Of a DNA stretch of 64,000 bases, positions 1-9,862 are shown piece after piece. The position numbers and the translations under genes were made by a program. The stretch's first letter is position 1, and every line of letters starts with the position of its first letter. The stretch spans positions 942,464-1,006,463 of the forward strand of contig MU270030.1 in NCBI GenBank assembly GCA_021432635.1, given 5' to 3'. Under the pieces are notes generated by a model. The model worked only from the letters and a program-made list of their open reading frames with translations. It did not search any database and was not told the origin of the DNA. Origin of the DNA: Thozetella sp. PMI_491 (lineage: Eukaryota; Ascomycota; Sordariomycetes; Chaetosphaeriales; Chaetosphaeriaceae).

Positions 1-1277
1 CAACCGATGTGCGTGGTAAAATCCTTTTTTTCGGGGCGTCCTCCGCCCAATGCTAACAATCCACATTTAGGGCATTGCTTCGATCGGAGGTGGGGCGAAC
101 TGGGGCAGTGTGATGCTGGAGATCGAGAAGTACGGGCAGACGGCGACAGCCGGCCGCGAGGGCGATGTTGGCGTGGGCGGTCTCACGCTTGGTGGCGGTC
201 TCTCGTTCCATTCTGGCTCGCGCGGTACTGCGGCCGATGACATGGTGAATTTCGAAGTCGTGCTTGGGAACGGGACCGTGGTGAACGCCAACGCTAACGA
301 GAATGCGGATCTCTTCCGAGCCCTGAAGGGTGGAGGCAATAACTTCGGCGTCGTCACGAGGTTCGACATGCGGACGTTCGCCGCCGCGCCGGGCGGCATC
401 TATGGGGGCTTGATCTTCACGGACTACTCGCAATGGAATCTGATCCTCAACCAGCTCGTGCGCCTGGTGGACATCAACAAGGAGAATCCGGCGGACACCG
501 AGGTGGTCACCTTCATATATAACAGCCCGGGCCCACCTTCGGCGGCCATTGTGGTCGTCAACGTGGACGGCCAGGAAAATACGACGTCGTTTGCGCCGCT
601 ACAGAACATGCCGACGCTGTTGAAAGACGTGACGCATCGGACCTATGGTGAGTTGATCACCAAGTACACGGAACAAGGCGGGTCTCGGTACGCGATTACC
701 CTCTATTTCTTGCAGTCATTCCGGTGGTCCTCAATCTCCCACAGAATGGTTCCGTTGGCTCTGGAGGCTAACGATCTGAAGCGCCGTCTGGTACTCGATA
801 TGCATACAAAACAACTTCGATATTCTAGACAAGGCGACGCAGCTCTTCGAGCAGATGGTCAACGTAGCAGAGCAAGACCATCCCAACGGGGGCTGGTCCG
901 TCAATGCCGTAATGCAGCCGCTCTCGGCACACCTGGCGCAGACACCGTTTGCTAACAACGTGCTGGGGTGGGGTGAGACGCTGACGCAAAATTCGCTCGT
1001 GTGGCTCATCATGTCCAGCGGGCAAGATCTCGAGATGGAGACGTACCTCAACGCCAAGGTCGCCACGCTCGCTACCGAGGTCGAGGCGTACGCTGCGGAG
1101 AATGGGTATGCGACGAAGTGGCGGTACATGAACTACGTGAATCCCGAGCAGGATCCTCTCGGATCTTACGGCAGCGCCAACGTCCAGTTCTTGAAGCAAG
1201 TTGCAGCGAGGTATGACCCTCAGGGGTTCTTCCAGAGCCGCGTCTCGGGTGGCTTCAAGATATCCAGGGTGCAGTAA
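1..1277 (+). CDS. FAD-binding oxidoreductase, berberine-bridge-enzyme-like (5' partial)
   Basis: FAD-linked oxidase of the BBE-like type, which oxidises small molecules using an often covalently bound flavin; many fungal members are secreted. The gene runs off the left edge. Exons are an upstream exon ending near position 8-15, then 71-687, then 782-1277. Exon 71-687 encodes the FAD-binding core, with GGGANWG, the run GVGGLTLGGG, and the end of the domain at ALKGGGNNFGVVTRF. The last exon ends with the BBE C-terminal signature (YDPQGFF, then SGGFKI). The first intron ends at TTAG (position 70) after a GCTAAC branch point. The second intron (688-781, GTACGC, GGCTAACG, AAG) restores the frame as SRAVWYSICIQNNFDIL, so the frame change near 700-850 is splicing and not damage. 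The exact donor of the first intron cannot be fixed because the upstream exon is cut. The substrate is unknown. The family call is strong. Confidence 0.85.
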
Positions 1278-1860
1278 CTGGCATATAGCAGCTAGGTGTC
1301 TGATAATGTGATGTCCTTTCCGACTGGTCCTTTCCTTGCGTAGAAGGTTTCAATTCACACCTGAATTCCCATTTCAACCACTTGGTGAATAGTTAAAAGT
1401 CGATCATGCGAAAAGAGCAACAATATGCGTATCCAGATGTTAGCGGTTTTCATTGAGTGCGTTGGCAATTACGAAACCTAACACTTTCTGGGCTCTATCC
1501 ACCCCTTGGTGTACAGAGGCACTAATACCTGGATGGCTTAACTACACTCCCAAAACTTCTCAGACTCTTGAGCGATCCATCGGCCCCGTCCCTCTCGTCA
1601 AGGTCAATAGTCAAGATACCTATGTTAGCTAACGTTCACAACCCCCCTGTCCTGGCAATTCTGATTTGCTGCATTGCCCACGGTAGTCACGTGCGTCAGC
1701 CCGCCCAGCTGAAAACGTGATGAGGGGCGAAGTCTGAGCCTGATGCCTTATGGAACGCAGTTCTATTTCTTGAGTTGCTTGCTCTTTTCACGCGAAACGT
1801 CGCTTCTTGTTCTTGTTCTAGTCTTTGTCCTAGCTCTCGGAGCGGGTATAATACTGCACT
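1278..1860. other. Intergenic spacer with promoter of the NACHT gene
   Basis: No gene seen. It holds the 3' flank of the FAD oxidase and the upstream region of the NACHT gene. A short open frame from 1743 runs into the start of that gene in another frame and looks like chance. Confidence 0.6.
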
Positions 1861-4800
1861 ATGGACCCACTTACGGCGATAGGCCTCGTAAGCAACATCC
1901 TAAGCTTCATCAGCTTCGGTGCGGATCTCCTCAAAGGGGCTGCAGAAGTGTATAACTCCTCCTCGGGAACGTTGGAAAATAATCGGAGCCGCGAGGTTGT
2001 CATGCGTCAGATGAGAGAATTTTCCTCGAAGCTGCTTGCCCCTGACGATTCCAACTTCGTCGGAGGAGATAAGCAGCTCTGCATTCTGGCGGAGGAATGC
2101 CGAACCTTGTCGAATGACCTCATCGATCTGCTCAACAAGATTAAGGTCAAGGATCCCAAATCGAAGCGCCAGAGTGTTTGGTCATCAGTGAAGAACAAGT
2201 ACTATGAAAAGGAAAAGGAGAACCTAGAGCAGAGGCTCAACGACTGTCGGAGGCAGCTCGAGCTACAGCTAACATTTATGACAAGGTATGCGAATGCTGC
2301 ATAAATCTCAGACGAAGCATTTCCATTGACATATCTCAGCCAAGAGACCAAAGCGAGCCTCCGTGATCTCATAAGCTCCTCAGAGACCGAGAGAGTAAAG
2401 CTGGATAGGCTGCAGAGTTCGATGGATCAAATTCGTCAAGACGTGGAGACAGCATCCCTCAGCACCTTAGCTCGGAGCCAAATTCAGCAGCTTGCCATCG
2501 TACATGAGGAGGTTATGGTCACAGTTGCCCAGCAGCGAATCTTGTCGAGCCTGAAATTCGAAGGACTTCACGGGAGATTCGATATGGTCGATGAAAGTCA
2601 CGCGGATACCTTCGACTGGATATTCGGCAAGCAAAAGCCTTCCAATACATCTGGGGTCCAAAGCGAGTCTGGAGACTCAGAAGAAGACTCCAAATCCTAT
2701 GCAAGTTCCGTCGGTGTTGATGAAGATGCATCGCAGAATAGTGACATCCAAACCACTGGGGATAGCCACTTTGTCGAGGACAACAGTGACACATCGACGG
2801 ACGAAGTGGTAATGGAAGATCAAACTGGATCCATCCGCCAGCCCAAGGACGACGAAATCAATAAAGAGCTGACGGAGGAAGACTCGAACACATCCGAGAG
2901 CGAAGAGGGTATACTTCAAGCTGAACGGCGACGCGGCCCTGAAATAGAAGACGAGGCAAAAAAGGAAGCTTGCGATAAGTTGACCAGCTGGCTGGCATCA
3001 GGAGAAGGTTTATTCCACATTTCGGGCAAACTGGGATCCGGCAAGTCAACTCTCATGAAATACCTATGCACGCATGATACGACACAAGAAAAACTTCGCA
3101 AATGGGCAGGTATGTATGTTCTTTAAACAATCATCATGAATTAGCTCACAATTTCCTCCGGCAGGTCAAAGAAGTCTTGTGTTTGCAGATTTCTTTTTCT
3201 GGAAGCCAGGGAACACCCTTCAAAAGTCACTCCTCGGTCTCTACCGCGGCCTTCTCCACGATGTGTTGCAGTCCTGTCCAGAGCTGATTGCAGAGGTGTT
3301 CCCTACAATATGGCCCAGAGTTATCGCGACTCCATGGCAAGTCAACAATGGGATTGACTTATCCGATCGTGAGATTTACATGGCATTTACGCGACTTGTC
3401 AAGTATCGATCCTTGCGCGAAAGCCACTGCTTCTGTTTCTTCATTGATGGTCTTGACGAGTTTGAAGAGACCGCCCAATGTGACCATAGAGCGATGGTAG
3501 AACTCCTGCAGAGCTGGACCGAAGCCGTACCGGGAGCCATCAAACTATGTGTGTCAAGTCGCGAGTATAACGTCTTCATGAATACACTACCTTCATCTAC
3601 CAGGATACGACTTCACGAGTTGACAAGATTAGATATGGCAACCTTTGCCGGAGATAAGCTATGCCACATACCTGGTCCTGGGAACAGGAGAAAGCTTGTC
3701 AAAACCATTGTGGAAAAAGCTCAGGGCATATTTTTATGGGTCGCACTGGTCACCAAGTCGATGCGCAAGGAGCTTGAGAATGGCGCTACGGCTACGGAAC
3801 TGATGCACGAGATTGACTCACTCCCAGACGAGCTGGACGGCTTATATGAGCACATCTTTTCAAAGATGAGCAGGACGACCCGTAAAAGGGCCTATCAAAC
3901 TCTGCGAATGCTGGCTATAACGAAAAGCTATGCCATCCCTTTCAGTTCTTATGCCTATTGCTTTTTGGGAGAATATGAGCGGGATCCTGAATTCGCAATT
4001 GCCGAAAGTTTCGTTCAGTCCAGTATCTACAACATGACAGCAGAGGAGAGGCAAGATGTGGCCCGGAAACGGCTGAACGGGTGTTGCCAAGACTTAGTCG
4101 AGCTGGATAGCTCTTCCTGCTTGGAATATATTCACCGATCTCTGGTCGAATACCTGGAAGCACCCGATGCCAAAGAGAGAATGGACTTTTTACTTGGAGG
4201 GTTTAACGGGGTCGATGCAATTTCTCAACTAATCGTCGCAGATTTCCGACTCGGCAAGATCTGGACAGATAGCGGCACAACAATGGGCTGGGGCTCTGAT
4301 GCTCGTTCGAGATTCTTGCGTATGAGAAGAGAGAATGGGATCGATCACCCACCCTACTTATTTTTGTCATACCTAGAGCAGATGGCCGATACCAACTTAT
4401 GGAGATCCCTTAACAACACCGATTTTTATCTCCAGATATACCATACTCTCCTAATATGCACCAACGGGCCTGGCGAGGCTTTAAATTTGAATAAGGAAAG
4501 CAGCCTAGGCCTCACAAGTCCTCTCCACATCCTAACAATGGAGAGGGAATATGCGTACCCGCTATGGAAGATAGCGCACGACCAAACGGTTACGGATTCC
4601 ACCACCAAGGTCATTCTTCTGGTATATTGCGATCTAAATTCAAGAGAAAAGCCAGGTGACGATACCTACGCGGTTACCAGAGTGCTACTTGAGCGCGGCC
4701 TCCTCGACCTCAACTCTGAAACACACTTGTTGCCAGTCTGGTGGAGATGTCTGCCTGGCCAAAAAAAACCCAAGATCAGCGTTTGGCATACTTGCCTCAT

Positions 4801-5493
4801 CGTCATGTTTTTGCAAAGTAGCTCCTTGTCTAGAGCTTCATTGCCTCGTATGAATATGGATTACAGCCGGTTCTTGGAGCTATGCCTACGCTACAAGCCG
4901 GATTTGAACTTTTCCTTCAGCTTTCCCGGGGGAGATAACCACGTTGCATTGATCCGTTCCGGTCGAGACCACAAAAGTATCGAGCTTGATCTTTACTCCT
5001 GGGAGGGCGGCTTCGAATTCCCGTCTCTGAGGTTGTGGATAGAAGCATCTCAGCTAGAGAATAAGGATCTACTTCTTCAGCTGTATGATTCGCAAGTCGA
5101 GAAGACACGAGATGTGGAGACCCAAAGCACCGATATGTCTCCTCCGAATATGGTCACCTCGGAGTCGGAATCGCAGCATACCGACGAGCTTTCCGGGCTC
5201 ATCATACCCGACTTGGCTGACACCCAACAAGTCGGAATTACCAAACAAGACGAGATACCGATAGAAACTCAACCAAGCCTAACATTACCAAAGAGTTTAG
5301 AGGCGTGCAATCTAGCTCTTGCCCAATCATCCGATCGCCGATCCAGCCTTGTCCAGTCCGGTGTCAATATTTTATACTTGACGCTAGGTATTTGTCTTCC
5401 CTGAACGCACTTATATATTTCTTCTGACACTGGATAGGAATTATTGTCACGGCATTGACGGCTGTGGCTTGGTCATGGCTTTCGAATCAATAG
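1861..5493 (+). CDS. NACHT/STAND NTPase with helical N-terminal domain and C-terminal membrane helix
   Basis: STAND-class P-loop NTPase of the fungal NLR-like group. Exons 1861-2285, 2340-3109, 3165-5387 and 5438-5493 give about 1157 residues. Residues 1-130 form an all-helical N-terminal domain that resembles the SesA/HeLo-like region placed before fungal NACHT domains (starts MDPLTAIGLVSNILSF). Residues 220-345 are acidic and Ser-rich, probably disordered. Walker A is GKLGSGKST at 371-379 and Walker B is FFIDGLDEFE with Asp493. Residues 600-1060 look like the helical DUF7791-type region; no WD40, ankyrin or TPR repeats are visible. The exon 3 frame would stop at 5404, but a GTATTT donor at 5388 and a TAG acceptor at 5437 add a 50-nt intron and a final exon encoding a hydrophobic helix (IIVTALTAVAWSWL). 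All three other introns keep the frame. Family roles include heterokaryon incompatibility and innate-immunity-like responses; the role here is inferred only. Confidence 0.88.
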
Positions 5494-5944
5494 AGGTGAA
5501 GGAACATCTTCCTTTGCATTGCCATCAACTTCTCATCTGAATCAGGGTTGAGATCGAGGCCGGTAAATTTGGCGGAGATGTTGACATCTACTCGAATATA
5601 TGGGTGGGAGCGTGCTGGGAGACAATATAGTGACAAATGGAACTATTTACTCCCAACTATAGGTTATATCATATTCTTATTTGAGTAACGACTTTCTTGT
5701 TCTGATCGCCCTAGCATCCTTCGGATATGCATGGTTGTCTGGTGAATGATTGGTCTGTGCGCAATGTGAAACCATCTCCCTATATCGTTTACCACCAACT
5801 ATTCCGTAGCTCCTTAGGAACGGGTAATGACTCTCTCTCAAGACTATGTAGCCAATCCCTCTTAATCGCTCCATTGCCCCCCGAAACATAACGCATACAT
5901 CATCAAGCAACTTCGGGAGTCAAATAGGCACCCAGAGCTCTGCA
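5494..5944. other. Intergenic spacer
   Basis: AT-richer spacer after the NACHT gene. I see no coding, RNA or repeat feature in it. Confidence 0.5.
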
Positions 5945-6776
5945 ATGCCTAAGGCATCGTCTAACAAACCGGCGGGTGCTCTGGGGAGGACGCGCGCCGA
6001 ACTAGAGAACCCAGGCGGAAGAAGATCAAAACAGGATGAGGATGATGGATTTGACAAGGCCGAATATCCAAGTTCGAATATTCAAGTAAAAATCATCCCA
6101 CGAATACGGACAGTGTCGACATTAGTAAGCCTGCCTTCCTAGGCCCGGATCGAAGGGAGATGGAAGCAGTCAGGCTTGCCCGGCTCAATAAGGAAAATGT
6201 GGGATCCGCTTCTAGCAGTACTGACGTGGCATGGTGCTAACCACTAGTTGCACGCGCGAGGAGGAGTCTAAAGCCTCGACACCCGCGACAGGGCCAGGAC
6301 AGGAAACGCACTCGGCCTAGGTGAAAGAATGGATGGCAATCTTTAACGCCCCGTTTATCGAGGAAGTCAGAAGGGTGCGAAAGATGTCAGGTCCTGCAAT
6401 ATTAGAACCAGACAATGCCAGTTCGCCTGTCTACGTGGTATCTCGCCACGTCCATGGCCAGTGGGTTGACTTTGAGGCTGAGGTGCTCGGGGTTTACGAC
6501 CATCTGCCTTCAGCAAACGAACATGCAATGGGTTTCTTCGCAGAGGAGTATGACCATCAGCTGCCCCGGCATCATGACAGTGATTCGGACGGAGAAATGG
6601 GCACAACCGAGTTTCAGCGCATTGCGAGTTGGAAAGTCGATGACACTGGTTGCTTGTCATTCCATCTTGATGAAGGCAAATCTAGTGACGTTGATATTAC
6701 TGTCGTGAAGCAGACGATCCGACGCTGCCCGCCTGACTGTATACAACCCACTACAGCCACCTTAAAGAGACCATAG
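5945..6776 (+). CDS. Hypothetical protein, unresolved splice structure or decayed gene
   Basis: I do not recognise this protein. The best coding segment is 6321-6776 (about 151 residues, acidic, with HHDSDSDGE). It opens directly after a TAG that also works as an acceptor (GGCCTAG). Upstream, three short segments with protein-like composition lie in three different frames: 5945-6124 (Met start, MPKASSNKPAG), 6054-6237 (contains GPDRREMEAVRLARL) and 6249-6317 (contains EEESKASTPATG). Two splice models reach the last segment in frame: donor GTAAGC at 6125 with acceptor at 6320, or donor GTGGGA at 6199 with the same acceptor; a GCTAACC branch point lies at about 6236-6242. No single model uses all segments, so the locus may be a pseudogene with frameshifts. 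Confidence in expression is low. Confidence 0.35.
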
Positions 6777-7688
6777 TTCGTTCATGGACCGCAGTCGGTC
6801 CATGGACCGTAATTGGTTCTAGTACCGTGCTCGGTATAAGTCGTCTCCAGCTGCAGCGACCGTTACAGGCATGTGCTGTTATTAGTCAGTATCTTAAGAG
6901 ATCAACTTCTCAGGTAACAGGTACTTTGGTATATCTAGCCGGAGTTCGATTTCAGAGACCTTGTAAAATAGCATCTTCCTTTGTCTCCAGGCGAGATGCC
7001 CGCCGGATGCGTCGCGAATGCGAATATCATTTGACTCGCACGTTGCCATCCCGATGGCTATGTGCGCCTGAGTGAGGCCTGCTATCAAACCGGCACCTAG
7101 GGCCTCTCATGAACTCAGCCAAGAGAGGTTGTCTGCCGATAGGCTCACGAAGCAAGGCCAAGGTAGAATGACATTCTTCAGAAAATCTTGCCAGGCTTGC
7201 AGTGCTTAGGTATAGTCGAGGCTGTGGTGACCTTTGGTAGGCACTCTCCACGGCTCAGAGAAGACTTTGAGCCTCTTCTACATCCGGCAAAGCCACACCG
7301 AGCACAAGGCAGTAGGCACCCATGGTGGGAAGATAATGGGTTACACCAGAGACATGAGCAGAAGGGAGAAACAAAATCGTGAGAAGTGAAAGAAAAAATT
7401 TCAAAAATTCTTGTGGCCCCGGATATTTCGTGAGCGGCCCGAGGATGGGGCATGGCAACAGGCTAAGCAAACTGCCCTGCAAAACTAGCAATGCACACCG
7501 GCGCGGAACCGGGGCTATTCTGCTTCGACCGACGTTTCCGCCAGGCCCCTCCCTGGCACACATGGTTTCCACTTGGCCCTGGCAGGGCCCGGCTGGGGTG
7601 GTCAGGCTGGGCACCAGCGCCTGAGAGCATCGTGAATACGATTCATTAGGTCGTTCTCGGCCCTTCCGTCGCAACAACAACCAGAGAA
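6777..7688. other. Intergenic spacer upstream of tRNA-Lys
   Basis: No supported gene. Open frames on both strands here (for example 7255-7680 on the minus strand) have no recognisable domain and look like chance. Confidence 0.5.
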
Positions 7689-7704
7689 GCCCGGTTAGCT
7701 CAAT

Positions 7705-7754
7705 GTAAGGCGCCTTGCAGCCCCCTACAGTATCTGTTACTAACCCATAAACAG
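7705..7754 (+). other. Spliceosomal-intron-like insertion in the tRNA D loop
   Basis: 50 nt starting GTAAGG and ending AAACAG, with a perfect TACTAAC branch-point box at 7738-7744 whose branch A lies 11 nt before the 3' end. Length, donor, branch point and acceptor match the U2-type introns of protein genes in this window. Exact removal restores an uninterrupted D loop (CAATCGGTA) identical to that of yeast tRNA-Lys(CUU). It does not resemble a tRNA-endonuclease intron, which sits at 37/38. Confidence 0.75.
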
Positions 7755-7775
7755 CGGTAGAGCGTGAGACTCTTA

Positions 7776-7782
7776 AAAAGGC
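7776..7782 (+). other. Canonical tRNA anticodon-loop intron
   Basis: Seven nucleotides (AAAAGGC) after position 37 of the tRNA, the standard place for an intron cut by the tRNA splicing endonuclease. Removal leaves a 7-nt loop. Confidence 0.75.
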
Positions 7783-7818
7783 ATCTCAAGGCTGCGGGTT
7801 CGACCCCCGCATCGGGCT

Positions 7819-8294
7819 CAATTCCTGATGCGCCTTCTCTGAAGGTACGCGACCAATTTTTTTGTTGACTTTGTGGGACCCACTCTCGTGAGGCTCTTCG
7901 CGGTTCTCAAGAGGACCCATTGTTTTTCCCCCCCCCCCTTTTTTTTTTTTTTTTTTTTTCTTTTAGCGCCCAACTGACCAAATCCAGGGCCACAATGGTA
8001 TCACACTAATCGAAGGCCATGCGATCTTCTCACCATGTGCTCTGTCTTAGGCGAAAACTCGAAATATAATTGCCCATTGTCTTCCGAGTGTTTTCGAGCA
8101 CCAGCTAGCAAGCAACGAGCCAGAATGCTGGCACCCGGCAAGCCAAAAAAAAAAACCCCCCCAAATTACAATAGGCGGATTAAGGAATCCACTTTTAGGA
8201 CAAATTACAAAGAAGTTAGGTCTCTTCGCGAGCCTAGACGACGGCGAAAAAGCATTACGTATTATTATTATTATTTTTCTGTCTCACACGGCCC
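7819..8294. other. Spacer with long C/T homopolymer tract
   Basis: Holds the downstream T-run of the tRNA gene and a long pyrimidine tract at about 7926-7965 (a C run then a T run). The plus-strand open frame 8035-8565 overlaps the GH5 gene on the other strand and has no recognisable domain. 8300 onwards is the GH5 3' end. Confidence 0.5.
7857..7863 (+). terminator. Candidate RNA polymerase III terminator
   Basis: Run of seven T on the coding strand, 39 nt after the tRNA 3' end. No closer run of four or more T is present, so this is the likely Pol III stop if the gene is transcribed by Pol III. Confidence 0.5.
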
Positions 8295-9862
8295 TCACAA
8301 GCTCGCCACGAGAAGCGCAAGAGGGGCAAGCACCCATATCACCGAGCCGACACCGTCCCCATACCTTGGCACCGCGGCCGACGTCGAGGTGCCATTTCCC
8401 GACCCACCATTACTACCAGTCGAGTTAGTGCCGTTTCCGGAACCACTGCTGTCGCCGACCGCCTTGAAGGTCGCCTCGATCATGGGCTTGAGGCCGCCGT
8501 TGACGAAGTCGGGCGATCGCCATTCGCTGCCGTCCTTGGTCAGCAGGCCCCACGTCTCGTTGTAGTCCTGCTCGCCGGAGCGGATGTAGTAGCTCCCGCC
8601 CAGCGCCCAGATCATCCAGCCGCTCTTCTGCGCGGGCAGGAAGGACGCCAGGCACGTGGCGTAGACGTCCTTCCACGTCGTGGCGTCCTGCGTGAAACCG
8701 AACTCGGTCATGACCACCGGGAAGGCGTGCCGCGGCACGTCGGCGGCCGTGACGTTGACGGCTGAGTACCCGTAGCTGGTCAGGTCCGCCGTAAACTTGG
8801 TGCAGTTGTCCACCGTGGTCGTGATCTCGTAGGCGTGCAGCTCGAGCACGAGCTTGTTGCTGTATCCCGAGAAGTCGTCCAGCGAGAAGGTGCCGTTGCC
8901 CGGGGTGAGCGCGGTGGCCTGCACGACTGGGTCGAGCCGCGTGTCCGAGTCCATCCCCGACAGGAAGATGAGCAGGTCGGTGTTCTTTTCGTGGATGGCG
9001 GCCGCGCCAAGCTTGGTGTACTTGTACCAATCCTGCCAGTTGTACGAATTCTGGAACAGAGTAAGGTTTCCGTCCGTCAGCGGCTGGCGCAGCTCATTGC
9101 GCAGCGACATGGACGTGAGGGCGGGCCAGGACTTTCCCTACGGATGAGGGGGGAAAGGGTCAGCTTCTTCCTCGGTACGCTTCTATCGTCTCGTTCTTAC
9201 CCGGTCCGCCATGTAACCGAGGCCGCGCGTCCAGTTCCCGACGTCGAAGTATTTGTCTCCCCACCAGCTATTCCCATCCAGGGGGGTGCAGCACCACGAC
9301 GCCTTGGAGACGTGGTTGTCCAGGTGCACGTAGATTTCCTGCTTGGCGCATTCGGCAGCCACAGCATCGAACACCTGCCAGCCCCGGTCAGCGGTCCACT
9401 CGTCACGCTCTTGCACCATACAGCATGACTTACCTCCAGCCGCGTCGTGTTGGCGCTGAACGACGGGTTCTTCGTGAGGATCTCGTTGAAGACGCGCGTG
9501 CCGTTCTCCTGGCCCAGCGCGGTGGTGAAGGCCGTGAGGACGGGTATGTCCTGGCCGTTGTTCTCATAGATCTGGTCGATCATCTCGATGGCGTACGTCA
9601 GGCGGATCGAGTTCATGCCGAGGCTCTTGATCTTGGACACCATGGACGCGACCGACTGGTACTGCAGACCTTCGGGGATCATGGTCTCGGACGCGCCGGG
9701 CCAGTTGACGCCGACGTACGTGACATTGGCGCCGCTCGCGTCCGTGATCCACCGACCGGACGTGGAGAGCGGGCCATTCGGCCAGGACGCCGCGGCGGCG
9801 GAGAGGCCCAGCGACAACGCCAGCAGTAGCGACAGCGCCCAGTTCCCACGCAGAGTCGACAT
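8295..9862 (-). CDS. Glycoside hydrolase family 5, secreted and probably GPI-anchored
   Basis: Retaining beta-glycanase of the GH5 TIM-barrel family, likely acting at the cell wall or outside the cell. Exons in gene order are 9862-9434, 9374-9201 and 9137-8295, giving 481 residues; introns are 9375-9433 (GTAAGT...CAG) and 9138-9200 (GTAAGA...TAG). Residues 1-24 are a signal peptide (hydrophobic core LSLLLALSLGLSAAAAS). The acid/base motif RNE places Glu216, LHAY gives the conserved His302, and MTEFGF gives the nucleophile Glu346. Residues about 430-460 are a Gly/Ser/Asn linker and the protein ends in a hydrophobic segment (VIWVLAPLALLVASL), the pattern of a GPI-attachment signal. Many N-glycosylation sites are present. 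The substrate (cellulose, mannan or beta-1,3/1,6-glucan) cannot be set from the sequence; the GPI anchor favours fungal wall remodelling. Confidence 0.88.

Larger units (their letters stand above)
7689..7818 (+). tRNA. trnK-CUU: tRNA-Lys(CUU) with two intervening sequences
   Basis: Removing two insertions leaves a canonical 73-nt tRNA. The acceptor stem GCCCGGT (7689-7695) pairs with ATCGGGC (7811-7817) over 7 bp with one G-U. The D stem GCTC (7698-7701) pairs with GAGC (7760-7763). The anticodon stem TGAGA (7765-7769) pairs with TCTCA (7784-7788). The loop CTCTTA (7770-7775) plus A7783 holds anticodon CUU. The T stem GCGGG (7794-7798) pairs with CCCGC (7806-7810) around TTCGACC. Discriminator is T7818, as in yeast tRNA-Lys(CUU). 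Insertion 1 (7705-7754, 50 nt) splits the D loop between CAAT and CGGTA. Insertion 2 (7776-7782, 7 nt) is at the normal 37/38 tRNA intron site. Every helix is intact, which argues against a pseudogene. Insertion 1 splits the A-box promoter element, so how it is transcribed and processed is open. Confidence 0.9.

Noticed and set aside
690-860. Apparent frameshift in the FAD oxidase
   Set aside because: A 94-nt intron (688-781) with GTACGC donor, GGCTAACG branch and AAG acceptor restores the frame and joins family-like sequence.
8035-8565. 176-codon plus-strand frame overlapping the GH5 3' end
   Set aside because: Lies mostly opposite the well-supported GH5 coding sequence and is low complexity at its start.
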